This document shows positions 40,043 to 51,457 of a stretch of 64,000 nt of DNA, one piece after another. Numbering within the stretch: position 1 is the first letter of the stretch; each line of letters opens with the position of its first letter. Position numbers and translations under genes: made by a program. The notes under the pieces are model-generated. The model was not told the origin of the DNA. It worked only from the letters and a program-made list of their open reading frames with translations, and did no database searches. Source of the stretch: Rhopalosiphum padi (lineage: Eukaryota; Arthropoda; Insecta; Hemiptera; Aphididae); NCBI RefSeq assembly GCF_020882245.1, contig NC_083599.1:7502001-7566000 (forward strand), given 5' to 3'.

Positions 40043-41132
40043 GGGAATGGGACTTTTTGGCGCTGCCGTATCGGCGATAGATATTTTCGACGCTGCCGTT
40101 TCGGCGACGCCGATTCGGCGATAATGACAAAATACATGTTATAATGAAAATAAAGCATAAGAATAAAAAAATAAAAAATGCACTATAAAATTGCATTTAA
40201 ATTATATTTATTATAATAACTAAAAAATTGGAAAAAAAATTGTATATTTTATATTTTATTTTTATAGTATTGTTACTTTTGTGTTTATTAGTTGTTTAGT
40301 TCTGGACGTACTAATTGGCTACTATTACTACTAGCTATGATACAATTGTTATCGAAGATAACTTGTACCTATGTATGTATGTATGGTGTAATAATAATAT
40401 AAATAATAATAAAGGATAGTAAATAGGTATATAACGGCAATAATTTACTACTTCCACTACTTCCAAGCAAAAAGGCTAGTGTTTATGAAAAATTATTAAA
40501 TATGTTAAAAACGCTTGAACCAAATTTAAATCCAGACTCATTTTCTTGTGATTTCGAACTTGCTGCTTTTACAGCTATAAAAGATGCATTCCCAAATGTA
40601 CAAATATTTGGATGTTATTTTCACTTATGTCAAAACTTTCGATCTAAATTAGGTGAGCTACATTTAATATCTCGTTATAAAAATGAACCAGAATATTGCA
40701 TACACGTAAAAAGTATTATCGCATTAGCTTTCGTTCCTATATCAGATCTTGATGATGCGCTTTTTTTTACAAATGTATATAGTTTTTTAATCTATATTAT
40801 TTTATATCTAAATAACTGACTATAAGTTATATGTGTATTATTTTGTACTAAAATCCCAATTCTAATTATTACTATATACTATTATTATACTATTATTATA
40901 GTCATGGATGTCGTTGAACTTGAATTTTATAAATTTAGTACTTAATAAAAGTACTTATTAAAATAACTTAATATTTTTTTTAATTACACATAATATTGTA
41001 CTAAAAGAAATTTTCACTATAACATGTATTTTGTCATTTTCGCCGAATCGGCGTCGCCGAAACGGTAGCGCCGAAAATATCTATCGCCGATACGGCAGCG
41101 TCAAAACGGCAGCGCCGAAAAGTCCTAGACCC
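40043..41132 (+). mobile_element. MULE (Mutator-like) DNA transposon, decayed
   Basis: TIRs of about 108 and 122 bases (40043-40150 and 41011-41132) share ATCGGCGATAGATATTTTC, TTTCGGCGACGCCGATTCGG and GACAAAATACATGTTATA. A perfect 9-base duplication AGTTAAATT abuts both ends (40034-40042 and 41133-41141), the size typical for MULEs. The right TIR carries one extra GCTGCCGTTTTGAC-type unit. Inside is only a piece of transposase, so the element is not autonomous. Confidence 0.9.
40449..40819 (+). pseudogene. MULE transposase fragment
   Basis: The open frame, read from before the first ATG at 40502, gives LPSKKASVYEKLLNMLKTLE. It is followed by the MULE core: CDFELAAFTAIKDAFPN, then GCYFHLCQNF and ALAFVPISDLDDALFF. 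DFE with a following C-x-H fits the MULE transposase domain. The N-terminal FLYWCH/first Asp region and the C-terminal SWIM zinc finger are absent. The frame closes at a stop soon after the match ends, so no active enzyme is expected. Confidence 0.85.
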
Positions 41133-41141
41133 AGTTAAATT

Positions 41142-44100
41142 ATTTAGATTCTGTGTGAATGAAGAATTTATTGATTTTATAATGATTGGTAAATATTTTC
41201 TTTTTGTGTCTGAAGATATTTTTTATTTTTTAAAATTACTGGCCCACCGCGACCAATCATGAGCCAAACCAACTTTATACCTACTTCCTTCGATAACTAT
41301 TTCAACTCGATTAATTATAAAAGTGTATTTATAATAGTATAATGTTAAAAAAAAAATAACCAAGTTATTAATATAGGTTTTAGGAGACATGGTAAATTTA
41401 AATAACTTAAATGCGTTTTTTCTAGTGTGAACTATATAGGTATATCGATTTTCGAATTTTAATATATTAATAATTATTGAATAATTATATTTTTATTTTA
41501 TGATATAAAAGAAAAGATAACATGAACAATACGCATCAAATACTAGTAGGTAGGTAGTAAAACTTCCGTGGTAATTATACAATTTAGCGACATCGCGACA
41601 TTGCGACAATATTGATACGTTAAAACGATTATCGGAAATCGCCACACTATTCGATACAACAGTATACCTACACAACATGCCGTCGTCCCGCTTGAAACAT
41701 TGTTTTCAATTAATAAATAAATATAAAATTACAAATAATATCTTAAATTGATTACCAGCATATATAACTCAATAATACATTAATACAAAAAAAAAATAAA
41801 TATTGAAAATGATATAAAATTCAAATAATTTAATTCCGCTTCAGAATCTAAATCCACGACGAATACGTCAATGCTACGTCTAAAATCTAAATTTTCGGCA
41901 TGGCCTAAAAAAATTAATCATATAAAATTATAAAAATCACGGACATAAACTTTAGGTTTTGTGGTTGTGGTAGTGCATAATTTTTCCATTATAGTTTAAC
42001 AAGATCACCGGCCTCCGCAAACGATTAGAGCTAGTATAACTGTTACAGTGTTACACCCGTAATAGTAGATACCTATTTATTTTAAATATTTTAATCGGCT
42101 CATTCGGATCCGTCCGCCATACTATTCGGTACATTTTTTCCGATATTAGTTGACAATATTTAGATTAGCGTATGAAATAATATAAGAACGAATAGCGAGT
42201 CATAGGCTTTTTATTAACATATTTTATTTAAGCTTATACGCCACAAACAGATTTACATTTCGCGTTGAACGTTGAACACCACTCTCGTCTCTCAGTCGCA
42301 TCACTCGCACCGATGCGCTTGAATCACTTATATCACTTTATCAGTAGGTAACGACAATAACGCGTATTACCTATGTTAGTTACATTATCTACGTATCTAT
42401 TGCCAATTATTTTCTTAAACATCCCAACTTTTTATACTAATTAGTAATTTATGAATTTAATATTTATTCATTTTTAAGTCTAGATTATCTTCAAGTCGTC
42501 GTTCAAGGGATAGAAACCAATGTTTGGTGTTATTATACAAAAAAAAGTTCTAATTTTAACATATAGGTACTTTTGCGAAATTATAGGTGTAACTACAATG
42601 AAATGCTCATCATTTTCATGTGACACGGTATTTTTAAAATATTATAATATATTTACGTAAATTTTTTTGCAGTGAACGGAACATCGTTTTTTAACTTTTT
42701 AAAATGGTAAAATATTTTTTAGAGTTTAATTTATAAGTGTTGATGTAAAATATGATAAGCGACGCTTATTTAATATTTAATTTTCACTTTTTCAGTTGAG
42801 GCTAAGGCCACTAATAGGACAGGTATAATCCAGACTTGGGCTTGACTAATCAGTCATGCAAGTTTTGGGAACTTTTCTTTGATTTGTATTTTTTTTTCTG
42901 ACGAACGTAATGTTTTCAATTTAAACGAGAATCAAGGTGCAATCCAATTTAGTAAATGCCGAAGAAAATTATTCTCGTGGTAAAAATGCTTGAAATATTA
43001 ATTCTAGGTACTTAGTAGTTTCATAAGAGTGGTTTATTTAACAATTTAAAAACATTGAAAATTTCTATTTAAAATTTCAACAAAATTCATAAAAATTGTC
43101 TTTTTATAACTAAGTTTTAAAAATTTAACACAAGATTCTATATAGGTACTTAGATTAAAAAAAAACTATCAAAAGGTTAAATTAATTATATAAATTAATT
43201 TTCCAAATTTTTACGTCATTGCGCATGTTCTTCACCCGTAAATTAACAATTCACCTCAAACGATTTTTAACATTTCATTACGATTAAAAAACAAATTTAC
43301 GTAAATACTAAATACTTTTGTTACATATTAATTTTCATATTTCACAAAATATTTATATGATCATTTTCTATAAGTGAAATTTTTTTTTAAATATTTTGAC
43401 TTTTTTGAATTATTTATAGAAATTTGAAACTGTTTTTGTTTTATTTCTATAAACGTCGATAAACATTTATTTCGTTTGGTCAAAAAGATAAAAATTCTCT
43501 TATAAATGGTTTTTATAAGAACCAAAATGTTTAAAAAATATATAATCTTAATTTTTTGTATAGACATGGTATATAGATTATAAGTTCAAAATTGCATGTT
43601 TAAAATGTTAAACTATTAATATGATCATTATTTGGTTGTAGGTATAGTTCAAAATTATTATTCGTGGGGATATGAAACTTTTACGTGTATTATTAATATT
43701 TATACACACTATAATATTTATGTTTTCGCAAAAAATATTTCATCCTACTGTATTATTAATAGTAAAGAAAACACTTTACCTAGCAATATCGAAAACATAA
43801 CATACATTTTTTTTTTCTTTGATATAAATCTCTGCTCAGAATTTGTTTTTGTATATAATGATGTATCATTGAATTCAAAGTTAACACATCTATTAGAGTA
43901 TATTTGAGTTTTAAGTTATAACCCTTTCAATATCTACCTACCGTACAGCAGAGCGGTTACCACTTGCCCATCATTTTTTAATGATAATTTGGTGATGATG
44001 TTCGTCTACTATATACATATAGTAAATCAGTAAATGTCACTTCCATTAGATTCATAATATTCATATTATTTCATACACCGCAATAAAGGTCATGTTTGGC

Positions 44101-44223
44101 GCTTATCACTTATAAATAGTCATCGTCACTCTCTAGTTATTGGCTATATAGCTATTATAACTTGATTTCGATATATTAAAAGACAATCTCATATTAAATG
44201 GGATGTATGTGTATGAATAATCA
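41142..44223. other. AT-rich intergenic DNA
   Basis: No domain is recognisable in the short ORFs near 43.4 and 43.7 kb. I see no repeat or RNA gene. Confidence 0.5.
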
Positions 44224-44231
44224 CCCTAGAA

Positions 44232-44687
44232 CAGCATTTCTTAAACTTTTTATCCCGAGGGAACCACTACTTTTTTTTATAGCTTTTTAGCTTTTGCAAA
44301 TAAATTATAATCATATAATAATATTGTGTTAAAACTTTAAAAGGTATTTAATTAAAAAAACATGTTAAAATGAAATTCAAAATAATAATAATTGTGTATA
44401 CTTTAATAATAATTACTTTAATCAGACTAAATATACATTTTAATGAGATGAGTGAAATTGCTTTTTATTTTTACAAATATTCCTAATATTGGGCTTTATT
44501 GATGTAATTTATATCAAGTCATTTTCTATAATGCAAACTTCTTTTCTCCACTATTAATCTTTAATTGGATATTTTTAATTAATTTTCTTGAAAATTTTGA
44601 AAACATTACTTAAGCTTCGCGGAACCCTGAAGTGATCTCAATGGAACCCCAAGGTTCCACGGAACACATGCAGTTTAAGAAACGCTG
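44232..44687. mobile_element. hAT-Charlie-like MITE
   Basis: CAGCATTTCTTAAACTTTTT at the left and CAGTTTAAGAAACGCTG at the right form the inverted termini, with GGGAACCACTAC and GGAACCCCAAGGTTCC inside. CCCTAGA occurs at 44224-44230 and 44691-44697, a near-flush target duplication. No coding sequence. Confidence 0.7.
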
Positions 44688-45999
44688 CAGCCCTAGATTA
44701 TTAATAGCCTATAGGTAATGCCAGTAATACGTACAGTGTGCTTGTTAAGGACTAGTTGTTGTAAACGGGCATAATGCATTTTCAATCGCCGTGACGACAA
44801 ACGGCTTGAAATCGGTACCGCAAGTTAATAGGTACATTACGACATTTATGTTAAAATCAAGTATGCATAGAAAAACCGACAAAAATACATAATATTGTAA
44901 TTTATTGTATAATAAAAAAATAATTCCTCACGTCTTTCGTTCTGTCGTGGATTGCCCAGGAAGATAACTATTTTTTTACTGTACATAATTCATACTTATA
45001 TATTTCTTTAATAATATTATTATTTAAAGTTAAATTAATTACAATTTTTTTTATAATTTTAGCTAATATATAATATAAAATACATATCGACACCTTTTGC
45101 ATTTTGCATATTATTAGTATATTACTTTTCAAAGAATTTTTTTAATTTTTTTCCCGTATAAATACATATTTTTTAAAAAAAATAATTGTATGTTTAACTG
45201 TTTGAAATTTTTTGTTTATACCTATATATAGCCCATATATAAATATTTCATTGTATTTTAACGTATAAAGTTCCGAGCATTTAGATTTTTTCCGGGGAGA
45301 GGGGGGCAAAGTTCTCTAAAATATTGCAACCATGTCCAGATGGCCAGGTAAGTTCATAATAAAATGCGTATAAAATAACTTGTTATTGTCAGAGATTGTC
45401 ATTTATAAAGAAGGCAACGAAAGTATAGCACCGTGACTCGAAAACAGTAATTACGTTTCGCCATAAGTTATTATAAAGCTTATCGACAAGTTATATTAGA
45501 ATGTCAAAGTAATAATATCCCAAGTGGCCAATTATTTTTATTATTACAATTTTCTCGCGTTTTTCTGAATGTCTGTGGCGTGATAAGACGTATTATAAAA
45601 TGTGATAAACGCCCGACCGATCAGGCGATAAGCTTGATAATAATAATAATAATAATATTCATAACAAAAACATTATTATCTACCTATTTTTTAATGATAA
45701 TTTGACGGCAACAAAAACGGTATAATATTCTTAATAATATTATAAGAGTACAATATTATGCCAAAATAAATCATGTAATCGGCGTGATAAAATATTGTTT
45801 TGTATTATCGTAATATTTCAACAATACCAATAACAGCGGAACACAACAACAACAAACAATGATAATATGTGTTATTACTTTTACCGGCTTTACATCATAT
45901 TTCATAATATTACTGTTATGAATAATGTACTGAATTTCTGATCACAATACTCGTATTGTATACCTTTGTGGTAACGAAAATGTAATATTATAATCGCAA

Positions 46000-46349
46000 A
46001 TACACGTGACAATCATCACACAAAACTATAATACCAAAATGAATATAATATCAGACAACTCGTTTCGTATCTATCGCCGCCGTCGGCGCGTTCTAGTCGT
46101 CGGCGTCGCTCCGAACGCCGCGCAGTCGCCTTCCGCCCCAATCGTCCTAACGGCCCGTCAATCAATACTCGCCGCACTACGACGCGTACGCCGCCCGCTA
46201 AACGTCGCGACGCTCGAAGGAAACATTCTCTGCGCATTATTTTGCACATCGTTTTGCATTCGTCGTCGCGGGTTTGTGCTCGAGCCACTGGAGAGAAGCG
46301 CCGAGTGAGACGCAAAAATCAACGATACGACGGTGCGACCGCCGCCGTA
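46000..46349 (+). promoter_or_regulatory. GC-rich promoter and 5' UTR of the PP2C gene
   Basis: A sharp rise in G+C and CpG (CGCCGCCGTCGGCGCG near 46075) begins about 270 bases before the ATG and falls off in intron 1. This is the same signature as the chinmo island. The start ATG has G at -3 and +4. Overlapping ORFs on both strands here are low-complexity and rejected as genes. Confidence 0.6.
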
Positions 46350-49300
46350 ATGGGTTCGTACTTGAACAAACCGAAAACCGACAAGGAATCGGAGGACGTG
46401 GAAAACGACCAGCTCATGTGTGGCGTCAGTTCGATGCAGGGCTGGCGCGAGAAACAAGAGGTGAGTACCCACTTGATGACTGTGTAGAGACGTGTCGAAT
46501 AGTGTTTGGGAAGTCAGGCGACCGTGGTACGTGCAGTGACATTGGCAGCAGCGCCAGTTCGATTCGTTCCTCCGTCGTGGGTGTTCCCACTATCTCGACG
46601 GGTCTCGGACACATACCATTCATCGTTATGATACACCCGAAGGCGGTTTAATCATTGTCGTTTTATAATTGCTCTGTAGGATGCCCACGTCTGTTTGGTG
46701 GACTTTGATGATGACATGTCACTTTTCGGGGTCTTTGATGGACACGGTGGTGCTGAAGTGGCTCAGTATGCCGTTGAGACGTTGCCATCACTGATCAAAA
46801 ACGAACTGTTCGAAAAAGGAGATTACGAAAAAGCATTAGTCAAGGCTTACATGGATTTCGACGACAGTCTAATTGATCCGCCTGTATTGAAAAGGCTGAG
46901 AACTCTTCGATTGAAAAACGGCAAAACAGAAGAAAGCGGTAAGTAAACACTATTATCATACTTCAATTGATATGACTCAAGAATACAAACTACTCGACAA
47001 ACTACTATTAGTTGATATTCACTACCAAAATCATTAAAAACAAAACAGTTTAATAATAAATTGCATTTTATTCTGATTTGAAATTAAATATTTAATTATA
47101 CAATATACAATATATTATATATTTTTTTTTAATTCAGGGGAGAAAATGGTAACATGGATTCTAAATTTTTTTGGTACGTTTATTTTGATCACAACGCACT
47201 TATGAATTATAACCATTAATTAACAAGTACATACCGATAGATATTTAAAGAATGTTTTATAAATTATGAACCTGCTAATATTTTGAGGAATTGGAATTTT
47301 TAAATATTTATAACTTATATTGTGAAAATTGTCATTAGCTTTTTCAAAAAACAATTTGTCCTAAAGTAAAGGTTTTTGAAACCTATGGGTTCTAGACTCT
47401 AGTAATATTTGAATAGAACATTAGTTATAATTCATCTTATAGGTTTATAAGTAGTTAATTAGCTAACGATTAATCATAGGTGTTAGTAATATATACCACG
47501 CTATACTACTAAACTATAAAAAGAGCCCATTTATATTTCCTCTTTTTTCTTTAAGAACTCAATATTTATAAATTTGTCATTGTGTTTTTGAAAATGGTCA
47601 CATAAATAGATACTTATTATAGAACATAGAAGTTATTGACAATTTCAATATAATGTTATATTTTTTTATACAAATTTACTAACAAATTTTATATATTAAT
47701 GACAATAATTTATTACTACACTTTTTTTTTATTTTAGAGGAAAAGGGTACAATTTTTTGTTCCATATACCCTGTCAATGAGGTCTACGTGTGCCCACATA
47801 TGGTTAATTAATTATGATTTATAATTATTTAACTGTTTGTTTTTTTATTGGATTCAAATATACAAACAATAAGAAAATACATGATCCATTGAACTTTGAC
47901 ATTTTTATCTTAAGTCAAATAGTTGTAATTTATGTACAATACATTGATACTAAAAAAGAATAGTAGATAATTTGAAAACTGTATCAAATTTATTTGATCA
48001 TATTTATTAAAATCAACAGTTTCAAAAATTAATTATTTTTAATAAGAGAATTGATGAATCATTTATCTAATTTAACAATTTATTGTATATTGATCAATGA
48101 TCATATATAATACACATTTTAAATAATTATTTGCTTAATAGGTAGGTATTTATAATTTTTTAATTTTAACTTTTATCAATGATATTTATTATTTTTATTT
48201 CTTTTAGATAATGGCGATGTAGATGAAAAAAAACTTGTTGAAACGGAATTGGTAATATATTATAATATTTTTATTTTTTTTTGTGTTAATACAAGCAATA
48301 TTATTTATGATCAAAATGTCAGATTTAACTAAGTACATACAGGATTTCACAAGCAAAACCATTAAATTTAAATTTTGTTTAAGATTTAAGAATCGTTTGT
48401 TTCATTGTGTAGGTAGGTACATAGTACATTAGTATAATTTGTATTATTCAACACCTAAACAAACAATAATTTAAAGTATAATATTATAACTTATATAATT
48501 GTATATGAAAAAATAATATTGTATGGTAAATGAGTTATGGTATATGAACTGTAATCACAGAAATTATTTATTTAGTTGTGTATATTGACAAGAGAGCCCT
48601 TGTAAAAACATAATATCCTATGTTAATAATTTTAATAGCATTGTAATACAAATCAATATTTTCAGGCTGGAAAAGACAGTGGTTGTACAGCAGTTGTAGC
48701 TTTATTAGTAAAAAATAAGCTTTATGTGGCTAATGCTGGGGACTCGAGATGTGTGGTGTCTATTGATGGAAAAGCTCATGCGATGTCTAAAGATCATAAA
48801 CCTAAGGATAAATCTGAATTAAAAAGGATTCTTGCTGCCGGTGGAAGAGTTTCAAGTGACGGACGAATCAACCATGGTCTTAATATGTCCCGAGCTTTAG
48901 GTAAAAATGTTTGTGTGTATTTCATAATTTGTTAAAAATGTAAATAATGTTTAATTATTTTTAGGTGATCACATGTACAAGACAAATAGTTTATTTTCAA
49001 ATACCAAGCAAATGATTACTGCTCTACCTGATGTACAAACCATTGACTTGAAACCAGAAAATGGTGATTTCATAGTTTTAGCATGCGATGGTATTTGGAA
49101 CTCTTTGTGCAGTCAAAAAGCAGTTGATTTTATATCAAATCGTATCCACTGTCCAGATATCAAATTATCATCAATTTGCGAAGAAGTAATTCTTCTACAT
49201 TATACCATTGATTATAGAGTAGACAGATAAACAATGAAGTGTTTACTATTTAGTTATAGTGGTGATAGCTGATAATTGATAGTGCAATGCTAAGAAAATA

Positions 49301-51457
49301 TCAGCTTATCGCTTTTTCTGTCACAATAGTGTTATTATAAATAATTTTAGTCACTTAAAATCCCTATATCATTGCCTATCTATCTATTCTACAGTATGTT
49401 TCTTTTTAAAGGTAACACGAAATATTTCAGTCTAGTGACTAGATTGATATTGGGTTTTCGGGTAAAGATAGGGAATACCTAAATACACATTTTTTGATCA
49501 TTTTTATATTTTTCAGTATGTGCATGTACAATACAACTTGTATTTTTTTAAATAGCAACAGGTGTTTTCTGTACCAAATTTGGATATACCAAATTTTTTC
49601 AAGTAATTTTGATCCTTAAAACTAAAATTGACTGAATGACAACGAGCAAATGTTTTAATATAAATAATTGAATTTCTCGACAATTATCCTATGATTTTAC
49701 AAATTTGTGTATGATTCCACATAATTTAAATATAAAATTGTAAATGCTTGTGCAGAAATTCAAAGAGCACATTTTAATAATTACCCAAATGGAAGTAATG
49801 CGTTATCTGCAGTCGTGAATGAAGAATGATGGGCTAAATTTTGAAAAATGTATATAAGATAGTTATTGGTATTAACTATTAATTCATTTTTTAAATAAAT
49901 AATAGAAGTTACAAATATTGTATCAATCTGTTTACACTATTATTCCTAATACATTAAACAAAATTTGAAGTAAATGTATACTTTTATTTAATGTCTTTAA
50001 ACATAATATTCTGTGTGAAAAAAATATGTTGAATCGTACATAAATTTGTAATATCATAGAATAGTTGTCAAAAAATGTAATTATTTAAATTAAAACATTA
50101 GCTCATTTGTCATTCAGTCAATTTTGATTTTAGAGTCATGGTTAAGAGATCAAAATTACTTGAAATAATTTGATCTATCTAAATTTGATATTGAAAACAG
50201 CTGTTGCTTTTTCAAAAAATGCAAATTTTATTGCGCACTAATAAGACAAAAAATTGAAAATCATCAAAAAAAATGTGTATTTAGGTATTCTCTATCTCCT
50301 CCCAAAAACCCTATATCAATCTAAAGTCACTGTACTGAAATATTTTGTGTTACATTTTAAAAGAAACACACTGTATAATCAATGATTACACTTGATTACT
50401 TAAATCAAATACAATAGATAGAGCCACGGCACTGATGTGCATACTGCGGATTTAAAGACAACATTAGTGTCGAGTTTCTTTGTGATTGACTTCTATTGTG
50501 CATCTTCATCCATACTTGCTACATATTATTTATCATGTATCTTTCTAATAACCTACTGTAATTCATTTTCCCGAGTTAATAATTATTCATGATATACAAT
50601 AATTAAATTAATACTAATAATAAAAAACAAACTATATAAATAAATTGAATGAACCAATTTTTTTATGGCAAGTTTTAATGTTTTCTAAATTACCTATATA
50701 AACATATTATTTTCTTAATTTTCTTTTTTTTGTACTGTACTGCAGTTTCAATAGTGTGCTTTTAGCTTTGATACTAGAGTGAATTGATATATTATCAAAA
50801 TTTTAGGTAAGAATATTATCTGTATTCTCTCGTTGGTTTTGTTGATATATTTTAATTTTTAAGTGAGTTATGAGCATATTCAAATATTTAATATTTTTTA
50901 TACTTATAACTCACTTAAAAATTAATATATCATAAAAAAATCCAACAAGAGAACACAGATAATGTTCTTACCTAAAAGTTTGATAATAGGTCAATTCACT
51001 CTAATATGAAAACTAAAAACTCACTGGTGAACGAAAATGTATTATGTCATACGTGTGCAAGACGGAGACAATACATGCGGGTGCTACATCCTTTTAATAA
51101 AAAACTACAATAATAATAGTATCAATTTCAATTTTATTTCCAATCACGACAAAACCGCTTAGTATGTTGGCTTCAAATATTTAGACATTAGCTCTATTTA
51201 TTGCATAAGATTTAAGGTTAATTATTTAGAATATATTTGATGATATCATAAATTCTTTGCATTAGTTATTTGAAGTATGTTTGGCTCCCGATACACCAAA
51301 TGCTGGAGTTGGCTGTGATAACATGACTTGTATCATTGTGAAATTCAAACATCACCAGAAACGTTCACTCGTAGATGGTACAGAAGATGAATCTGATCTC
51401 GCTACCGAATGTAAGAAGCCTAAATTGGATGTGATAGCACCTGAAACTGTAGAATAA
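46350..51457 (+). CDS. PP2C-family Ser/Thr phosphatase, PPM1G type (six coding exons)
   Basis: Metal-dependent phosphatase removing phosphate from Ser/Thr; PPM1G proteins are nuclear and act on splicing and chromatin factors. Exons: 46350-46460, 46680-46938, 48208-48251, 48666-48900, 48965-49185 and 51266-51457. All junctions are GT-AG and in frame, giving 353 residues. MGSYLNKP and SSMQGWREKQEDAH open the PP2C fold. Metal-binding residues are E37-D38, D57-G-H-G-G, D258 (ACDGIWN) and D308 (GCDNMT). VANAGDSR (159-166) and the split SRALGD motif are intact. CLAPDTP before GCDNMTC and an insertion between the two halves of the domain resemble PPM1G more than PPM1A. A basic KKPK near the C-terminus could be a nuclear signal. 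It is much shorter than human PPM1G (546 residues) because the acidic insertion (about 105-138) is small. Confidence 0.9.
47738..47746 (+). other. Candidate 9-base micro-exon of the PP2C gene
   Basis: A T-rich run and ATTTTAG acceptor precede AGGAAAAGG, which is followed by GTACAA. Spliced between 46938 and 48208, its nine bases keep the frame and add Glu-Glu-Lys to the acidic linker (SEEKDNGD instead of SDNGD). The acceptor is convincing but the donor is weaker. It may be used, alternative or chance. Confidence 0.25.
49392..50373. mobile_element. 982-bp long-TIR element in PP2C intron 5
   Basis: The left arm (49392 to about 49690) and right arm (about 50060-50373) are long reverse-complement copies. 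Shared words include AATATTTCAGT, GATTGATAT, AATACCTAAATACACA, TTCAAGTAATTTTGATC and AAAATTGACTGAATGACAA. Ends are CAGTATGTTTC and GAAACACACTG, each flanked by TA. No transposase is visible, so it is non-autonomous. A TA duplication would suit a Tc1/mariner-type or related source; the superfamily is unsettled. Confidence 0.75.
50743..51033. mobile_element. 291-bp palindromic MITE in PP2C intron 5
   Basis: The two halves pair as an imperfect hairpin (TAGAGTGAATTGA, TTTTAGGTAAGAA, TTATCTGT.TTCTC, TTAATTTTTAAGTGAGTTAT on one strand, repeated inverted). It is related to the element at 27331-27621. It ends about 230 bases before the last coding exon. Confidence 0.7.

Noticed and set aside
43361..43907. 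Short Lys/Ile/Tyr-rich ORFs
   Set aside because: Such ORFs are expected by chance in AT-rich DNA. No splice context or domain.
46016..46651. ORFs on both strands around the PP2C first exon
   Set aside because: GC-rich promoter shadows. Only the MGSYLNKP frame is conserved and splices correctly.
47138..47173. Possible extra PP2C exon after TTCAG
   Set aside because: With the GTAACA donor the frame hits a stop in the next exon. With the later GTACGT donor it stays in frame but adds a hydrophobic stretch unlike the family's acidic linker.
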